Source: Xanthobacter autotrophicus
GTDB taxonomy: Bacteria; Pseudomonadota; Alphaproteobacteria; Rhizobiales; Xanthobacteraceae
DNA length: 64,000 bases
Assembly (NCBI RefSeq): GCF_005871085.1
Contig: NZ_VAUP01000022.1
Span: 1 to 64,000 of the forward strand
Direction: 5' to 3'
In this document: positions 53,597 through 63,736 of the stretch, in pieces
Layout: each line of letters starts with the position of its first letter
How positions within the stretch are numbered: the first letter of the stretch is position 1
Notes under the pieces: model-generated
What the model was told of the DNA's origin: nothing
Seen by the model: only the letters and a program-made list of their open reading frames with translations
Database searches by the model: none
Position numbers and translations under genes: made by a program

Positions 53597-54805
53597 ATGA
53601 GACATGGCATGATCATCGGCCTCGTCGCGCTGCTGGCGACGACCATCGCCGCATCCGCCCAGGCGCCGAAAACCGTCAAGATCGGGGTTCTCAACGACCA
53701 GTCGGGCCCCTACTCCGACCTGGGCGGCATCGGATCGGTGGTGGCGGCTCAGATGGCAGTCGAGGATTCCGGCCTCAGCCAGAAGGGCTGGACCATCGAG
53801 GTGCTCTCGGCGGACCACCAGAACAAGGCCGACATCGCCGCCAGCGTCGCCCGCCAGTGGTACGACGTGGACGGCGTCGACATGATCACCGACCTCACCA
53901 ATTCCGCCGCCGCCCTCGCGGTGAACGAGATCACCCGCGACAAGAATAAGGTCATTCTGGCCTCGGGGTCGGCAACCTCAGACCTCACCGGCAAGGCGTG
54001 CTCTCCCAATACGGTACACTGGACCTCCGACACCTGGGCGTTCGCCCATGGAACCGGCCAGGCCATCGTGAAGACCGGGGGCGACACCTGGTTCTTCCTC
54101 ACCGCCGACTATTCCTTCGGCCAGGCCCTGGAGCGCGACACTGCCGCGGTGGTGGAGGAGTACGGCGGCAAGGTGATCGGCCGGGTTCGGGTGCCCCTGG
54201 ACACGGCCGATTTCTCTTCCTTCCTGCTGCAGGCGCAGAGCTCCAAGGCGAAAATCGTCGGCCTTGCCAATTCGGGGGCCGACACCACCAATTCCATCAA
54301 GCAGGCGGCGGAATTCGGCATCGTCTCGGGCGGCCAGAACATTGCCGGCCTGCTCATCTACATCACCGATGTGCATTCCATGGGCTTGCCGACGGCGCAG
54401 GGCCTGATCCTGACGGCGCCCTTCTACTGGGATTTCAACGACGGTACGCGGGCCTTCTCTGCGCGCTTCGCCGACAAGATGCGCGGCACCAAGCCCTCCA
54501 TGGCTCAGGCCGGTGTCTATTCGGCGACCCTCGCCTACCTCAAGGCGGTGGCCGAACTCGGCTCAAGCCAGGACGGCAAGGCGGTCGTGGACAAGATGAA
54601 GTCGGCGCCCATCAAGGATGTCCTGTTCGGCGACGGCTTGATCCGCGAGGATGGGCGCAAGATCCACAACATGTATCTCTTCGAGGTGAAGAAGCCGTCC
54701 GAGTCCAAGGCGCCGTGGGACTACTACAAACTGCGCGCCACCATCCCCGCGGAAGAGGCCTTCCGCCCCCTCTCCGAGAGCGAGTGCCCGCTGGTGAAGA
54801 AGTAG
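53597..54805 (+). CDS. Branched-chain-type ABC substrate-binding protein
   Basis: Predicted 402-residue periplasmic binding protein. The 21-residue signal peptide ends in AASA before QAPKT. Type I features: TVKIGVLNDQSGPYSDLGGIGSVVAAQMAVEDSG and WFFLTADYSFGQALERD. The start is ATG 53597, with a run of eight G residues (53584-53591) as Shine-Dalgarno. It is convergent with the livF gene below and alone on its strand, but probably feeds the neighbouring importer, whose own binding protein lies at 58732. It differs clearly from that one. Confidence 0.86.
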   Translation: MRHGMIIGLVALLATTIAASAQAPKTVKIGVLNDQSGPYSDLGGIGSVVAAQMAVEDSGLSQKGWTIEVLSADHQNKADIAASVARQWYDVDGVDMITDLTNSAAALAVNEITRDKNKVILASGSATSDLTGKACSPNTVHWTSDTWAFAHGTGQAIVKTGGDTWFFLTADYSFGQALERDTAAVVEEYGGKVIGRVRVPLDTADFSSFLLQAQSSKAKIVGLANSGADTTNSIKQAAEFGIVSGGQNIAGLLIYITDVHSMGLPTAQGLILTAPFYWDFNDGTRAFSARFADKMRGTKPSMAQAGVYSATLAYLKAVAELGSSQDGKAVVDKMKSAPIKDVLFGDGLIREDGRKIHNMYLFEVKKPSESKAPWDYYKLRATIPAEEAFRPLSESECPLVKK

Positions 54806-54980
54806 TCGCCGGCCCCCTCCCCGTCATTCAACCGGCGGATCCAGGAAACTCCACTGGTCAAGCTGCTCAAGCTCGTGATCCAGGTGGAGGAGATCCACAC
54901 CGGACAGGGCAAGGCCGTTCCGCGCCCAGCCGCAAGGCGACGGTGGCGGCCGTCCGGTGCGGGCCGCCTTCGGCGAACCG

Positions 54981-55697
54981 TCAGACCGCGAGCCACTCCT
55001 CCATCAGCCGCGCGTTCGAGGTGAGCGCCTCGGGGGCGCCCTCGAACACGATGCGACCATGGCCCATGACGCACACCCGGTGCGAGACCTTGAGGGCGAT
55101 GGTGAGCTTCTGCTCCACCAGCAGCACCGACACCCCGCGCCGGTTGATGTCGGCGATGGCTTCGCCCACCACGGTCACGATCTTCGGCGCCAGTCCCTCG
55201 GTGGGCTCGTCGATGAGGATGACCAGCGGATTGCCCAGCAGCGAGCGACACATGGTGAGCATCTGCTGCTCGCCACCGGAGAGGCTGCCGGCGCGGGTGT
55301 TGCGCCGCTCCTTGAGGCGGGGGAAATAATCGAACATCTGCTCGATGGTCCAGCGCGCGGCGCCCTCCGCGCCCTTCTGCTCGCCCATCCGCAGGTTTTC
55401 GTCCACCGTGAGGTTGAGGAAGACCTCGCGTTCCTCCGGCACATAGGCGATGCCGGACCGGCAGATGGTGAAGGCACGGGCGCCGGTGAGCTCCTTGCCG
55501 CGCAGCACGATATGCCCGCCGGTGGGCGGCACCAGGCCCATGATGGCCTTCAGAGTCGTGGATCGGCCCGAGCCGTTGCGACCCAGCAGGCTCACCACCT
55601 CCCCCTGCCCCACCTGGAAGGTGACGCCGTGCAGGATGTGGCTCTTGCCGTAATGGGCGTGGAGGCCGTCGACGGTGAGAAGCGGCGTGTCGCGCAT
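54981..55697 (-). CDS. ABC ATPase, LivF type, with Arg in Walker A
   Basis: Predicted 238-residue ATPase, last gene of the minus-strand importer operon. It has YVPEEREVFLNLTVDENL, signature SLSGGEQQMLTMCRSL and Walker B LVILIDEPTEGLAPKI. Walker A reads GRNGSGRSTT, with Arg45 in place of the usual Lys. Since LivG supplies a normal Walker A, the heterodimer may still hydrolyse ATP. The ATG shares a base with the livG stop (TGATG). Confidence 0.9.
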   Translation of the reverse strand: MRDTPLLTVDGLHAHYGKSHILHGVTFQVGQGEVVSLLGRNGSGRSTTLKAIMGLVPPTGGHIVLRGKELTGARAFTICRSGIAYVPEEREVFLNLTVDENLRMGEQKGAEGAARWTIEQMFDYFPRLKERRNTRAGSLSGGEQQMLTMCRSLLGNPLVILIDEPTEGLAPKIVTVVGEAIADINRRGVSVLLVEQKLTIALKVSHRVCVMGHGRIVFEGAPEALTSNARLMEEWLAV

Positions 55698-56449
55698 CAG
55701 CTGGCCTCCTCGCCGAGATAGGCTTCGCGCACCGCGAGGTTGCCGCGGATCTCGGCTGGCGTTCCGGTAGCGATGATCTGCCCGTAGACCAGCACGCTGA
55801 TGCGGTCGGAGAGAGAGAACACCACGTCCATGTCGTGCTCCACGATGAGCAGGGTGCGCCCCCTGGTGATGTCACGGATGAGGCCCACCGTGTATTCCGT
55901 CTCCTCGTGGGACATGCCCGCCATGGGCTCGTCCAGCAGGATCACCTTGGGATCGCTCGCCAGCGTCATGCCGATCTCCAGCGAGCGCTGCTCGGAATAG
56001 GACAGTTCGCTGGCCAGCACGCTCGCCCGCTTCTCCAGCCGCACCTGGGCCAGCAGTTCGTCCGCCAGATGGGTCACCGCCTTGAGGCGGGAGGCCCTTC
56101 GCCAGAACACGAAATCGAGGCCGAAGCGCCGCATAACCGCCAGCCGCAGATTCTCGAATACCGAGAGGCCGGGGAAGATGTTGGTGATCTGGAAGGAGCG
56201 CGCCAGCCCCTGCCGGTTCACCAGATGTGGCGCCATGCCGCCGATGGGCAGACCATCCAGCAGGATGTCGCCGGCCGTGGGCGTCAGCTGGCCGGAGATG
56301 AGATGGAACAGGGTGGACTTGCCCGCCCCGTTCGGCCCGATCACCGCATGGCGCTCGCCGGGCACCACGTCGAGCTCGATGCCGCGGATGATCTCGATGG
56401 GTCCGAAGGACTTGCGGACCCCATGGAGGGACAGGACGGGCGTGCTCAT
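55697..56449 (-). CDS. ABC ATPase, LivG type
   Basis: Predicted 250-residue ATPase with intact Walker A GPNGAGKSTLF, LARSFQITNIFPGLSVFENLRLA, signature ELSYSEQRSLEIGMTL, Walker B KVILLDEPMAGMSHEE and switch VEHDMDVVF. The signature reads SYSEQ rather than SGGQ, common among LivG proteins. It is joined to both neighbours by 1-4 nt overlaps. Confidence 0.91.
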   Translation of the reverse strand: MSTPVLSLHGVRKSFGPIEIIRGIELDVVPGERHAVIGPNGAGKSTLFHLISGQLTPTAGDILLDGLPIGGMAPHLVNRQGLARSFQITNIFPGLSVFENLRLAVMRRFGLDFVFWRRASRLKAVTHLADELLAQVRLEKRASVLASELSYSEQRSLEIGMTLASDPKVILLDEPMAGMSHEETEYTVGLIRDITRGRTLLIVEHDMDVVFSLSDRISVLVYGQIIATGTPAEIRGNLAVREAYLGEEAS

Positions 56450-57672
56450 GAAACGCCTCCGCGCTCAGGATCCAGACGATGCGACGCGAAGTTCAGGAGG
56501 CCGAGGCCTACAGCCATCAAGCCCAGGGGCAGGCCCCAGGTGACGGGCGAGAAAGGCAGCCATTCGCGCCCGAACAGGGTGACCGGCGGCCATGGGGTGC
56601 CGACGATCATGGAACGGTAGTCGGTGGAGAAGAAGCGCTGCGCCAGTTCCACCATGCACACGAAGCCGACGATGGCGAGCACCAGCGCCACCGCGAACAG
56701 CAACCCCGCGGAAAGCCGCTCCCAGCCGAGGCCGAAGCGCCCTTCGCGGATCCGTTTGGCAAACTCGCCCACCAGGCCGTCGGGCAGGAACATCATCACC
56801 AGCACGAACAGCACGCCCTGATAGAGCAGCCACGAGCGGGTGAGGTCCGACACCGCATAGCCGAAGAAGGACATGAGCGCCGCGCCGATGGCCGGGCCCA
56901 GGAACACCTTCACGCCGCCGATATAGCTATTGAGCACCACGGAAGCGGAGAGCTGCATGTCGAGCACGACATAGTTCGCCGCCTCGATGTTGAGGGCCTG
57001 CAGCCCGCCCGCCACGCCCGAGAACATGGCCGAAATCGCGAACACCAGCACGCTGAGGCGATGGACGTTGTAGCCGAGGAAGCGCAGGCGGTGGGTGTTC
57101 TCGCGCAGGCCGAGGGTCAGCCGGCCTACCGGCGTCAGGGTGTAGAGATAGAGCAGCAGCAGGCACAGCAGCACCCAGCCGAGGGTGAGGTAATAGACCT
57201 CTACATTGCTCCCGAAACTGAAACCCCAGGCCGGCATGCGCATGGCGGAAACGCCCGCCTCGCCGCCGAAGATTTCCTTCAGGTGCGGAGCCAAAGCGTG
57301 CAGCAGCTCGGCCAGCGCCAGCGTGATCATGGAGAAATAGACGCCGGTGCGCTTGGTGGCGAACCAGCCGGCGGCGATGCCGCTGACGAGGCCCAGCAAG
57401 CCGCCCACCAGCGGGAGCAGCGGGGTGGGCAGGAGCCCTGCCCCGTTGAAGGCGTTCATGGCATGGATGGTGGCGAAGGCGCCGATGCCGAAATAGGCCG
57501 AATGGCCGAAGGAGAGCATCCCCGCCTGCCCGCACAGCAGGCTGAAGGCGGAGGCGAACAGGGCCGCGATCAGCATCTGGATCGACGCGTTGACGAGGCC
57601 GGGGGAGAGGAAGGCCGGGGCGGCGACCAGCGCCGCGACGGCAAGGGCGAGGAGGATGACCTTGGTGCGCAT
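56446..57672 (-). CDS. ABC permease, LivM type
   Basis: Predicted 408-residue permease with about ten helices. LivM features: LCGQAGMLSFGHSAYFGIGAFATIHAMN, TGVYFSMITLALAELL and LGLRENTHRLRFLGYN. It is longer than usual (about 330-360) because of a C-terminal pair of extra helices and a loop (residues 330-408: AGLLFAVALVLAIVGFVCMVEL, WLPFSPVTWGLPLGLMAVGLGLLNF). Here livM and livG are separate genes, unlike the importer at 5.2-8.6 kb. Confidence 0.88.
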   Translation of the reverse strand: MRTKVILLALAVAALVAAPAFLSPGLVNASIQMLIAALFASAFSLLCGQAGMLSFGHSAYFGIGAFATIHAMNAFNGAGLLPTPLLPLVGGLLGLVSGIAAGWFATKRTGVYFSMITLALAELLHALAPHLKEIFGGEAGVSAMRMPAWGFSFGSNVEVYYLTLGWVLLCLLLLYLYTLTPVGRLTLGLRENTHRLRFLGYNVHRLSVLVFAISAMFSGVAGGLQALNIEAANYVVLDMQLSASVVLNSYIGGVKVFLGPAIGAALMSFFGYAVSDLTRSWLLYQGVLFVLVMMFLPDGLVGEFAKRIREGRFGLGWERLSAGLLFAVALVLAIVGFVCMVELAQRFFSTDYRSMIVGTPWPPVTLFGREWLPFSPVTWGLPLGLMAVGLGLLNFASHRLDPERGGVS

Positions 57673-57675
57673 GGT

Positions 57676-58617
57676 TTAGCTCTTGTCGCCGAACAGGCCC
57701 GAGGGACGCACCAGCAGCACCAGCAGCATCAGCGCGAAGGGAATGGTTGCGGCCAGGCTCGACACTTGCAGCGTCAGCGGGCCGCCCACCGCCCGGGCCC
57801 AGTCGCCCAGGCCGACGACGCCGAGCAGGTCGGCAAAGCTCGCGTCGATGCCGACCGCCAGCGAGGTGACCACCCCGATGAGCAGGGAGGCGACCATGGC
57901 CCCTTCCAGCGAACCGAGACCGCCGATGACCACCACCACGAACACCAGCACGCCCAGCTCCAGCGCCATATTGGGGTTGGTGGTGTAGAAGGCCCCCGCC
58001 AGCGCGCCGGCGAGGCCCGCAAGCGCCGCGCCGACCCCGAACACGCCCATGAAGACCAGAGGCACGTTGTGGCCCAGCGCCTCCGCCATGCGCGGCCGGA
58101 AGATGGCCGAGCGCACCACGATGCCCACCCGCGTGGTGGTGAGCAGCGCATAGATGACGCCGAACATGGCCACCGCCACCGCCCCCATGATGAGCCGGTA
58201 GACGGGATAATCAGTGCCGCCGATGCGGAAGGCGGCAAAGCTCAGGGCCGCCGGCACCCGGTAGTCCACCGGGAAATTACCGAAGAACAGCTTGATCAGC
58301 TCCGCGATGATGAAGGACAGGCCGAAGGTGAGCAGCAGTTCGTGGGCATGGCCGAAGCGGTGGACCCGGCGCAGGAAATAGCGCTCCACGACCACCCCCA
58401 CGGCGCCGACCACGATGGGCGCCACGATCACCGCCAGCGCGAAGCCGAGCACGCCCGACAGCGCATAGGCCACATAGGCCCCCAGCATGTAGAACGAGGC
58501 ATGCGCGAAATTGAGGACGCCCATCATGCCGAAGATGAGGGTCAGTCCCGCCGAGACCATGAACAGCAACAATCCGTAGATCGTGCCGTTCAGGACGGCG
58601 ACAAAGAGATGTTCCAT
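57676..58617 (-). CDS. ABC permease, LivH type
   Basis: Predicted 313-residue permease with about eight helices (NGTIYGLLLFMVSAGLTLIFGMMGVLNFAHASFYMLGAY, SAIFRPRMAEALGHN coupling loop, VFVVVVIGGLGSLEGAMVASLLIGV). The ATG at 58617 is used, with AGAGGA upstream; the frame also has a TTG one codon earlier. It ends 3 nt before livM. Confidence 0.9.
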   Translation of the reverse strand: MEHLFVAVLNGTIYGLLLFMVSAGLTLIFGMMGVLNFAHASFYMLGAYVAYALSGVLGFALAVIVAPIVVGAVGVVVERYFLRRVHRFGHAHELLLTFGLSFIIAELIKLFFGNFPVDYRVPAALSFAAFRIGGTDYPVYRLIMGAVAVAMFGVIYALLTTTRVGIVVRSAIFRPRMAEALGHNVPLVFMGVFGVGAALAGLAGALAGAFYTTNPNMALELGVLVFVVVVIGGLGSLEGAMVASLLIGVVTSLAVGIDASFADLLGVVGLGDWARAVGGPLTLQVSSLAATIPFALMLLVLLVRPSGLFGDKS

Positions 58618-58684
58618 CAAATGTCCTCTCGCGTCAGGCAGAGGTGTTCGGCTGGACGGCGGATCGCGGTTTCATAAAAATCGC

Positions 58685-58709
58685 CATGGCCGGGCATACC
58701 CCGGCCATG
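58685..58709. repeat. Palindrome CATGGCCGGG-N5-CCCGGCCATG
   Basis: A perfect 10-bp inverted repeat with a 5-nt loop (CATAC) lies in the 114-nt gap between the binding-protein gene and livH. Its wording resembles the palindromic units scattered between genes of many alphaproteobacteria. Placed after a binding-protein gene, it could also stabilise that mRNA or weaken read-through into livH. Confidence 0.65.
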
Positions 58710-58731
58710 ACGGATCGCGAGGCGCAAAGGC

Positions 58732-59976
58732 TCAGTTGGGCCGCGTCATCTTGCAGCTCTCCTGCACCGGAGAGGAGGCCTCGGCGGCGGTGAAGAGCTT
58801 CATGGGCTTGAAGCCGAGATTGGTGCCGTCCACCTTGAACTTGGCATCTTCCGCCACGATGGAGACCGCCATGGGAATCTGCGCCTGGTGGTCGGCCGCG
58901 CGCATGCTGGCCTCGCCCATGGGCGTCTTGACCTTGACGTTCTCGAGGACCTTGGCGACGGCATTGATGTCGACGCTGCCGTCCTTGGCCGGCGGCACGC
59001 TTTTCAGCGCCTCGCCCACCATGGCCATGCCGAAGGCGGTCTGCGGCTCGATATAGACCGGATAGTGGCCGGTCTTTCCCTTGTACTCCTCGGCGAAGGC
59101 GGCGGTGGCCTCGCTCGCCTCGGCGTTGAAGGGGTGGGAGACCACATTGCCAAGGGCAACGTCGCCGGCATTGGCGATGTTGCCCGGCTGGTCAAGGAAG
59201 GCGGTGGCGAAGCGGGTCTTCAGGCCCGCGCCGTGGGCCGCCTTCATGAGCAGCAGCAGGTCGTTGGACCAGTTGCCGGTGATCACCGTCTCGGCGTTGG
59301 CCGCGGAGATCTTGGCGACGTAGGGCGAGAAGTCCTGGATCTTGTTCACGTCGTGGAGGGTCTTTTCCACCACCGTGTAGCCGCCCAGCGGCGCGTTGGC
59401 GACGATGGCGCCCTCCATGTCGATGCCCCAGCTGTAGTTCTGGTTCATGGAATAGACGCGGGTGCCGAGGATGCCTGCATCCTTCATGGCCAGCACCATG
59501 GGCTTCACCCGCACCTGCGCGTTGGGATTGAAGCGGAAGTGGTAGAAGTGGCACTTGGCGCCGGTCAGCTCCAGCGCCTCGCCGCCCACGTTGAGGAAGA
59601 TCACTTCCTTGCCGGGATTGCGCAGATTGTGCTTGCGCACGTCCTCGGTGATCTGGCCCGACACGGCGGAGGACGAGCCCTGCACGATGAAGCGGGCGCC
59701 GTCGGCGATGGCCGCCTTCACCTTGTCGGCCGCGCCCACCGGGCCGCCTTGGTTGTCATATTCCAAAAGCGCGATGGGCTCGCCGCCATAACCGCCGCCG
59801 GCATTGAGCTTGTCGATGCCGTATTTCGCGGCGGTCTTGAACAGCAGGCCGGTGGAGGCCTGCGGACCAGAAAGCGTCTCGATCACCGCGACCTTCAGCG
59901 GCTCGGCGCTGGCGACAGCCGTGGAGGCCAGAAGCATGGCGGCGATGGGCGCGAGGAAACGTGTACGGATGGTCAT
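58732..59976 (-). CDS. Branched-chain-type ABC substrate-binding protein
   Basis: Predicted 414-residue periplasmic binding protein with a 24-residue signal peptide (ending VASA before EPLK). Type I pattern: LKVAVIETLSGPQASTGLLFKTAAKYGID, EPIALLEYDNQGGPVGAADKVKAAIADGARFIVQG. ATG 59976 follows a good GGGAGG Shine-Dalgarno; the frame upstream of it is E2 sequence read out of frame. Between the E2 gene and livH, so enzyme and importer genes share one transcript. Ligand unknown; perhaps an alpha-keto or hydroxyketone compound processed by the E1/E2 enzyme. Confidence 0.88.
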   Translation of the reverse strand: MTIRTRFLAPIAAMLLASTAVASAEPLKVAVIETLSGPQASTGLLFKTAAKYGIDKLNAGGGYGGEPIALLEYDNQGGPVGAADKVKAAIADGARFIVQGSSSAVSGQITEDVRKHNLRNPGKEVIFLNVGGEALELTGAKCHFYHFRFNPNAQVRVKPMVLAMKDAGILGTRVYSMNQNYSWGIDMEGAIVANAPLGGYTVVEKTLHDVNKIQDFSPYVAKISAANAETVITGNWSNDLLLLMKAAHGAGLKTRFATAFLDQPGNIANAGDVALGNVVSHPFNAEASEATAAFAEEYKGKTGHYPVYIEPQTAFGMAMVGEALKSVPPAKDGSVDINAVAKVLENVKVKTPMGEASMRAADHQAQIPMAVSIVAEDAKFKVDGTNLGFKPMKLFTAAEASSPVQESCKMTRPN

Positions 59977-60043
59977 GAAAAGTCCTCCCTGGGACGTCGT
60001 TTTACTTGGCTTCACCCGATTTTTCTTCACTCTTTGCGGCGGA

Positions 60044-61453
60044 TCACCCCGCAGCGCGCAGATGGCGCTCCAGAAGGCGCCAGACCTCGTCGCGGATCTC
60101 CATCTGCGGCATGTGGCCGACGCCCGCGAACAGGTGCAGGCCCACCATGCCCGGCAGCCGCCGCACATGGCCCGGCGGGATGATCTTGTCCTCGGTGCCG
60201 GCGACGACGGTGACCGGGATGCGCAACTGCTCCAGTTCCGTCCGCACGCTGAAGGCCTGTGTGCCGTCCGGGAACAGGGCGCCGGCAAGGCGCTGCTGGG
60301 CGGCGACCAGCGCGTCGTCGGCGCGAGCCGCGGCACTGGCGCGCACGAATGCCGGGGTCAGCACTGCGGGATCGGCAACCAGTTCGCCCAGCCAGGGCGC
60401 AAGGCTCTCGGCGGTACGGGCGCGGGCAAGGCCGGACACGAAGGCGCCGTTGATATCGGGCCCAAGGCCCGCCGGCGCCAGCAGGAAGAGCGAGCGCACG
60501 TCGGGATAGCCTTCAGCCGCGAGCGCCACCGCCACCGCCGCGCCAAGGGAATGGGCGACGAGATCGAAGTCGAACAGGCCGAGGCCCTGCAGGGTCTCGC
60601 CCACCGCCGCCACCAGCGCCTCGAAGCGGGCAGCGCCGTGGCCGGCCGATCCGCCATGGCCCGGCAGGTCGATGCCGAGCACCGGCCGCGATACCGCCCC
60701 GCCGGCGAGGAAGGGACGCCAGCCGTTCAGCTCCGAACCGAAGCCATGGACCAGCACCAGCGGCCGACCCTCCCCTTGGCGCAGCCATGCGTGGTTGAGC
60801 CCCCCCTGACCCGACCCGGTGCCAAGACGTGGTGCGGCAGGGGAAAGACGCGGTGCGACGGGCGCAACCGGCTGGTGGCGGGCCTTCTCCACGTCGATCC
60901 GCACGATGCGGCCCCTGGGACCTGAGCCGGTGAGCGTGCTGAGATCGACGCCGAAATCGTCCGCGAGGCGCCTCGCGAGGGGCGAGGCAACGACCTTGCG
61001 CGCGGCGACAAGGGCGGCAATGGACGGCGCCCGCGCCGCAAGGCTTGGGGCCGGTGCAACCGACGCGACGGGCGCCCGTGCGGAGGGCGCAGGTGTCGAG
61101 GGCGCTGGTGTCGAGGGCGCAGACGAAGGAACAGCAACCGCCGCAGGTGCCGCCACGGCCGGCGCGGAGGCGACAGAGGCGACGGAGGCGACCCGCGCGG
61201 GCGCCGTTTCCCCTTCCGCGAGGATGGAGGCGATGAGGGTGCCCACAGCCACGCCGCGCGAACCGTCCCCGATCAGGATGGGGCCGAGGCGGCCTTCGTC
61301 CTCCGCCTCCATCTCCATGACGGCCTTGTCGGTCTCGATCTCGGCGAGCAGGTCGCCGCGCTTCACCGCTTCGCCTTCGGTCTTCAGCCAGCGGACGAGG
61401 TGACCCTCCTCCATTCCGGCGGCGAGGGCAGGCATCAGGATTTCCTTGGGCAT
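60044..61453 (-). CDS. AcoC-like E2: lipoyl domain, E3-binding domain and alpha/beta hydrolase
   Basis: Predicted 469-residue E2 component. Residues 1-78 are a lipoyl domain with Lys43 in [12 protein letters not shown]. An Ala/Pro/Ser linker follows (80-145), then a subunit-binding domain ([30 protein letters not shown]). Instead of a catalytic acyltransferase domain it ends in an alpha/beta hydrolase ([13 protein letters not shown], nucleophile Ser302 in [27 protein letters not shown]), as in acetoin dehydrogenase AcoC. It would carry acyl groups made by the E1 13 nt upstream. No E3 gene is in the window. Confidence 0.88.
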   Translation of the reverse strand: MPKEILMPALAAGMEEGHLVRWLKTEGEAVKRGDLLAEIETDKAVMEMEAEDEGRLGPILIGDGSRGVAVGTLIASILAEGETAPARVASVASVASAPAVAAPAAVAVPSSAPSTPAPSTPAPSARAPVASVAPAPSLAARAPSIAALVAARKVVASPLARRLADDFGVDLSTLTGSGPRGRIVRIDVEKARHQPVAPVAPRLSPAAPRLGTGSGQGGLNHAWLRQGEGRPLVLVHGFGSELNGWRPFLAGGAVSRPVLGIDLPGHGGSAGHGAARFEALVAAVGETLQGLGLFDFDLVAHSLGAAVAVALAAEGYPDVRSLFLLAPAGLGPDINGAFVSGLARARTAESLAPWLGELVADPAVLTPAFVRASAAARADDALVAAQQRLAGALFPDGTQAFSVRTELEQLRIPVTVVAGTEDKIIPPGHVRRLPGMVGLHLFAGVGHMPQMEIRDEVWRLLERHLRAAG

Positions 61454-61466
61454 GTGGGGCTCCTGA

Positions 61467-63653
61467 TCAGGCGAGGGCGAGGCCCTGCTCGGCCATGACG
61501 CGACGGATGCCGGCCTCGATGTCCTTGGGACCGGCGCAGGCGGCGGCTTCCAGCACCTTGGAGATGGAGGGCGACGCCTCCCCGCCATGGACGCGCTGGA
61601 CAGGCTGGTCGAGCGCATCGAAGCAGCGGGACTGGATCTCGGCGGCAAGGAACCCTCCATAGGAGGTGCCCACCGAGCCCTGCTCCACCACCAGCACATT
61701 GCCGGTCTTGGCGATGGAGGTCTCAATGGTCTCCCAGTCGAGGCCGGCGCGGTCGAGGCTGCGCAGGTCGATGACCTCCGCATCCACGCCCAGGCGCTCC
61801 ACCTCCTCCAGGGTCGATTTCACCATGGACAGATAGGTCAGGATGGTCATGGCCGAGCCGGGGCGCACCACCTTCGCCTTGCCGAGGGGAATGAAATAGT
61901 CGAGGTCATCGACCGGCGCCGGGCCCTTGGCGTTGTAGAGGTCCACATGCTCCAGCACGAGCACCGGGTCCTGGCAGGCCAGCGCGCTGTTCATGAGGCC
62001 CACATAATCGAACGGCGTGGAGGGGGCGACGATGCGCCAGCCCACGGCGGTGGCGAAGATGCCGGCCGGGTCCATGGAATGCTGCGAGCCATAGCCCGTG
62101 CCCATGGCCACCTTGGTGCGCAGCACCAGCGGTACCGCCATGTCGCCGCCGAACATGTGCCGCGCCTTGCCGATCTGGTTGAACACCTGGTCGGCGGCGA
62201 CCCACATGAAGTCCGGATACATGAACTCGATCACCGGCACATAGCGCCCGTCCATGGCGATGCCGCCGGCGAGGCCCGCGAAGGCATTTTCGCTGATGGG
62301 GGTGCCGAGCACGCGGTCGCCGAAGGCTTCCTTCAGGCCGCGCGTTGCGCCATTGGTGCCACCCTTGAGGCGATGCACGTCCTCGCCCATCACCACGATG
62401 CGGTCGTCCTCACCCATGCGCCGGTGCATCACGTCCGCCACCACGTCCACGAAGCGGGCCTGCGACTCGATGCGGCCGGTGAAGGTCTCCAGTTCCGCGG
62501 TGCGCACGCCATCGAGTTCGGAGAGGTCGCCGCGCACGCCGAAATCGCGGAAATCGGGCGACGGCCACAAAGCGGGGATGATGCGGCGCTTGCCGTCCAC
62601 CTGCTCCACCAGTTCCCCGGCCACATCCTCCATGAGCGCCTTGGCGCGGGCGCGCAGGGCGGCAACTTCCTCATCACCGATGAGCTGGCGCAGGGCCATC
62701 TCGCGGGCCAGAAGATCGATGGGATCGCGCCGGCGCCACTCCTGCTCTTCCTCGCGGGTGCGATAGCCGAAGGCGCTGCCGGGCAAGGGTCCGTTCTGGT
62801 GGAAGAAGCGGTAGACATCCGCCTCGATGACGGTGGGGCCGCCACCCGAGCGCATCACCTCCAGGGCCTCGGCGCTGGCCAGCGCCACCGCCAGCGGGTC
62901 CATGCCGTCCACCTTCCAGGAAGGGATGGCAAAGCCCAGTCCGCGCGCGGACAGGCGGGTCTCGGCGGTGGCCTCCTCCACATGGGTGGAGACGGCGTAG
63001 CGGTTGTTCTCGATGAAGAAGCACAGGGGCAGCTTCCAGGCCGCCGCCAGATTCATGGTCTCCAGCACCGAGCCGATATTGGTGGCGCCGTCGCCGAAAT
63101 AGGTGAAGACCGCATCGCCCGTGCCGGCGCGCTTGTGGGCGAAGGCCGCCCCCGCCGCCAGCGGCACGCCGCCGCCAACGATGGCATTGGTGCCGAGATT
63201 GCCGGCATCGCCCCAGCGCAGGTGCATGGAGCCGCCACGCCCCTTGCAGAAGCCCTGGGCGAGGCCGAGGATTTCCGCCATGGTCTTCTTGGACAGGTCG
63301 CGCACGTCCCCGCCGATGGCGGCGGTGGGGGACAGGCCATCCGGCGCCACATAGGCCAGCGACTTGGCGAGGAACTGGTGGTGCGCCCGGTGGGAGCCAT
63401 TCACCTGGTCGGAGGCGCGCATCATCACGGCCGAGCCGGTGGCGCCGCCTTCCTGGCCGATGGCCGAATGGGCGGGGCCGTGCACCAGCCCCTGCCCGGC
63501 CAACTCCAGAACCTTCTCCTCGAAAGCACGGATCAGCACCATGGAGGTGAGCATGGTGCCGAGCAGGGCCGGATCGGCCGCATTCCAGTCGTCGCGGGAG
63601 GTGGTCAGCTCACGCCAGGGGGCGGCGGGTTTCAGGTCGATATGGGTCGCCAT
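61467..63653 (-). CDS. Fused E1 alpha-beta of a 2-oxo acid/acetoin dehydrogenase
   Basis: Predicted 728-residue thiamine-diphosphate enzyme. Residues 50-350 are E1 alpha, with [13 protein letters not shown], the ThDP motif GDGATNIGS (residues 187-189 GDG) closing in FFIENN. Residues 390-725 are E1 beta ([53 protein letters not shown]). Acetoin dehydrogenases usually have separate alpha and beta chains (AcoA, AcoB). ATG 63653 with GGAG upstream; a TTG at 63740 would add an odd leader. It probably oxidises acetoin or a related keto compound with the E2 below. Confidence 0.88.
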   Translation of the reverse strand: MATHIDLKPAAPWRELTTSRDDWNAADPALLGTMLTSMVLIRAFEEKVLELAGQGLVHGPAHSAIGQEGGATGSAVMMRASDQVNGSHRAHHQFLAKSLAYVAPDGLSPTAAIGGDVRDLSKKTMAEILGLAQGFCKGRGGSMHLRWGDAGNLGTNAIVGGGVPLAAGAAFAHKRAGTGDAVFTYFGDGATNIGSVLETMNLAAAWKLPLCFFIENNRYAVSTHVEEATAETRLSARGLGFAIPSWKVDGMDPLAVALASAEALEVMRSGGGPTVIEADVYRFFHQNGPLPGSAFGYRTREEEQEWRRRDPIDLLAREMALRQLIGDEEVAALRARAKALMEDVAGELVEQVDGKRRIIPALWPSPDFRDFGVRGDLSELDGVRTAELETFTGRIESQARFVDVVADVMHRRMGEDDRIVVMGEDVHRLKGGTNGATRGLKEAFGDRVLGTPISENAFAGLAGGIAMDGRYVPVIEFMYPDFMWVAADQVFNQIGKARHMFGGDMAVPLVLRTKVAMGTGYGSQHSMDPAGIFATAVGWRIVAPSTPFDYVGLMNSALACQDPVLVLEHVDLYNAKGPAPVDDLDYFIPLGKAKVVRPGSAMTILTYLSMVKSTLEEVERLGVDAEVIDLRSLDRAGLDWETIETSIAKTGNVLVVEQGSVGTSYGGFLAAEIQSRCFDALDQPVQRVHGGEASPSISKVLEAAACAGPKDIEAGIRRVMAEQGLALA

Positions 63654-63736
63654 CACGGCAGCTCCGGAAACGCTGGAAACGTCAGCGGGGCGAACAGCCC
63701 ACGCGCGAAAGAAAGCATCGATGGATGGACCACGGC

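Noticed and set aside
54806-54980. Short gene fragment between the convergent binding-protein and livF genes
   Set aside because: Some frames are open for 30 codons, but none resembles a family I can name.
56479-58677. 732-codon frame opposite livM and livH
   Set aside because: Strongly charged Gln/His/Arg-rich shadow of two membrane-protein genes, as expected in the complement of hydrophobic codons.
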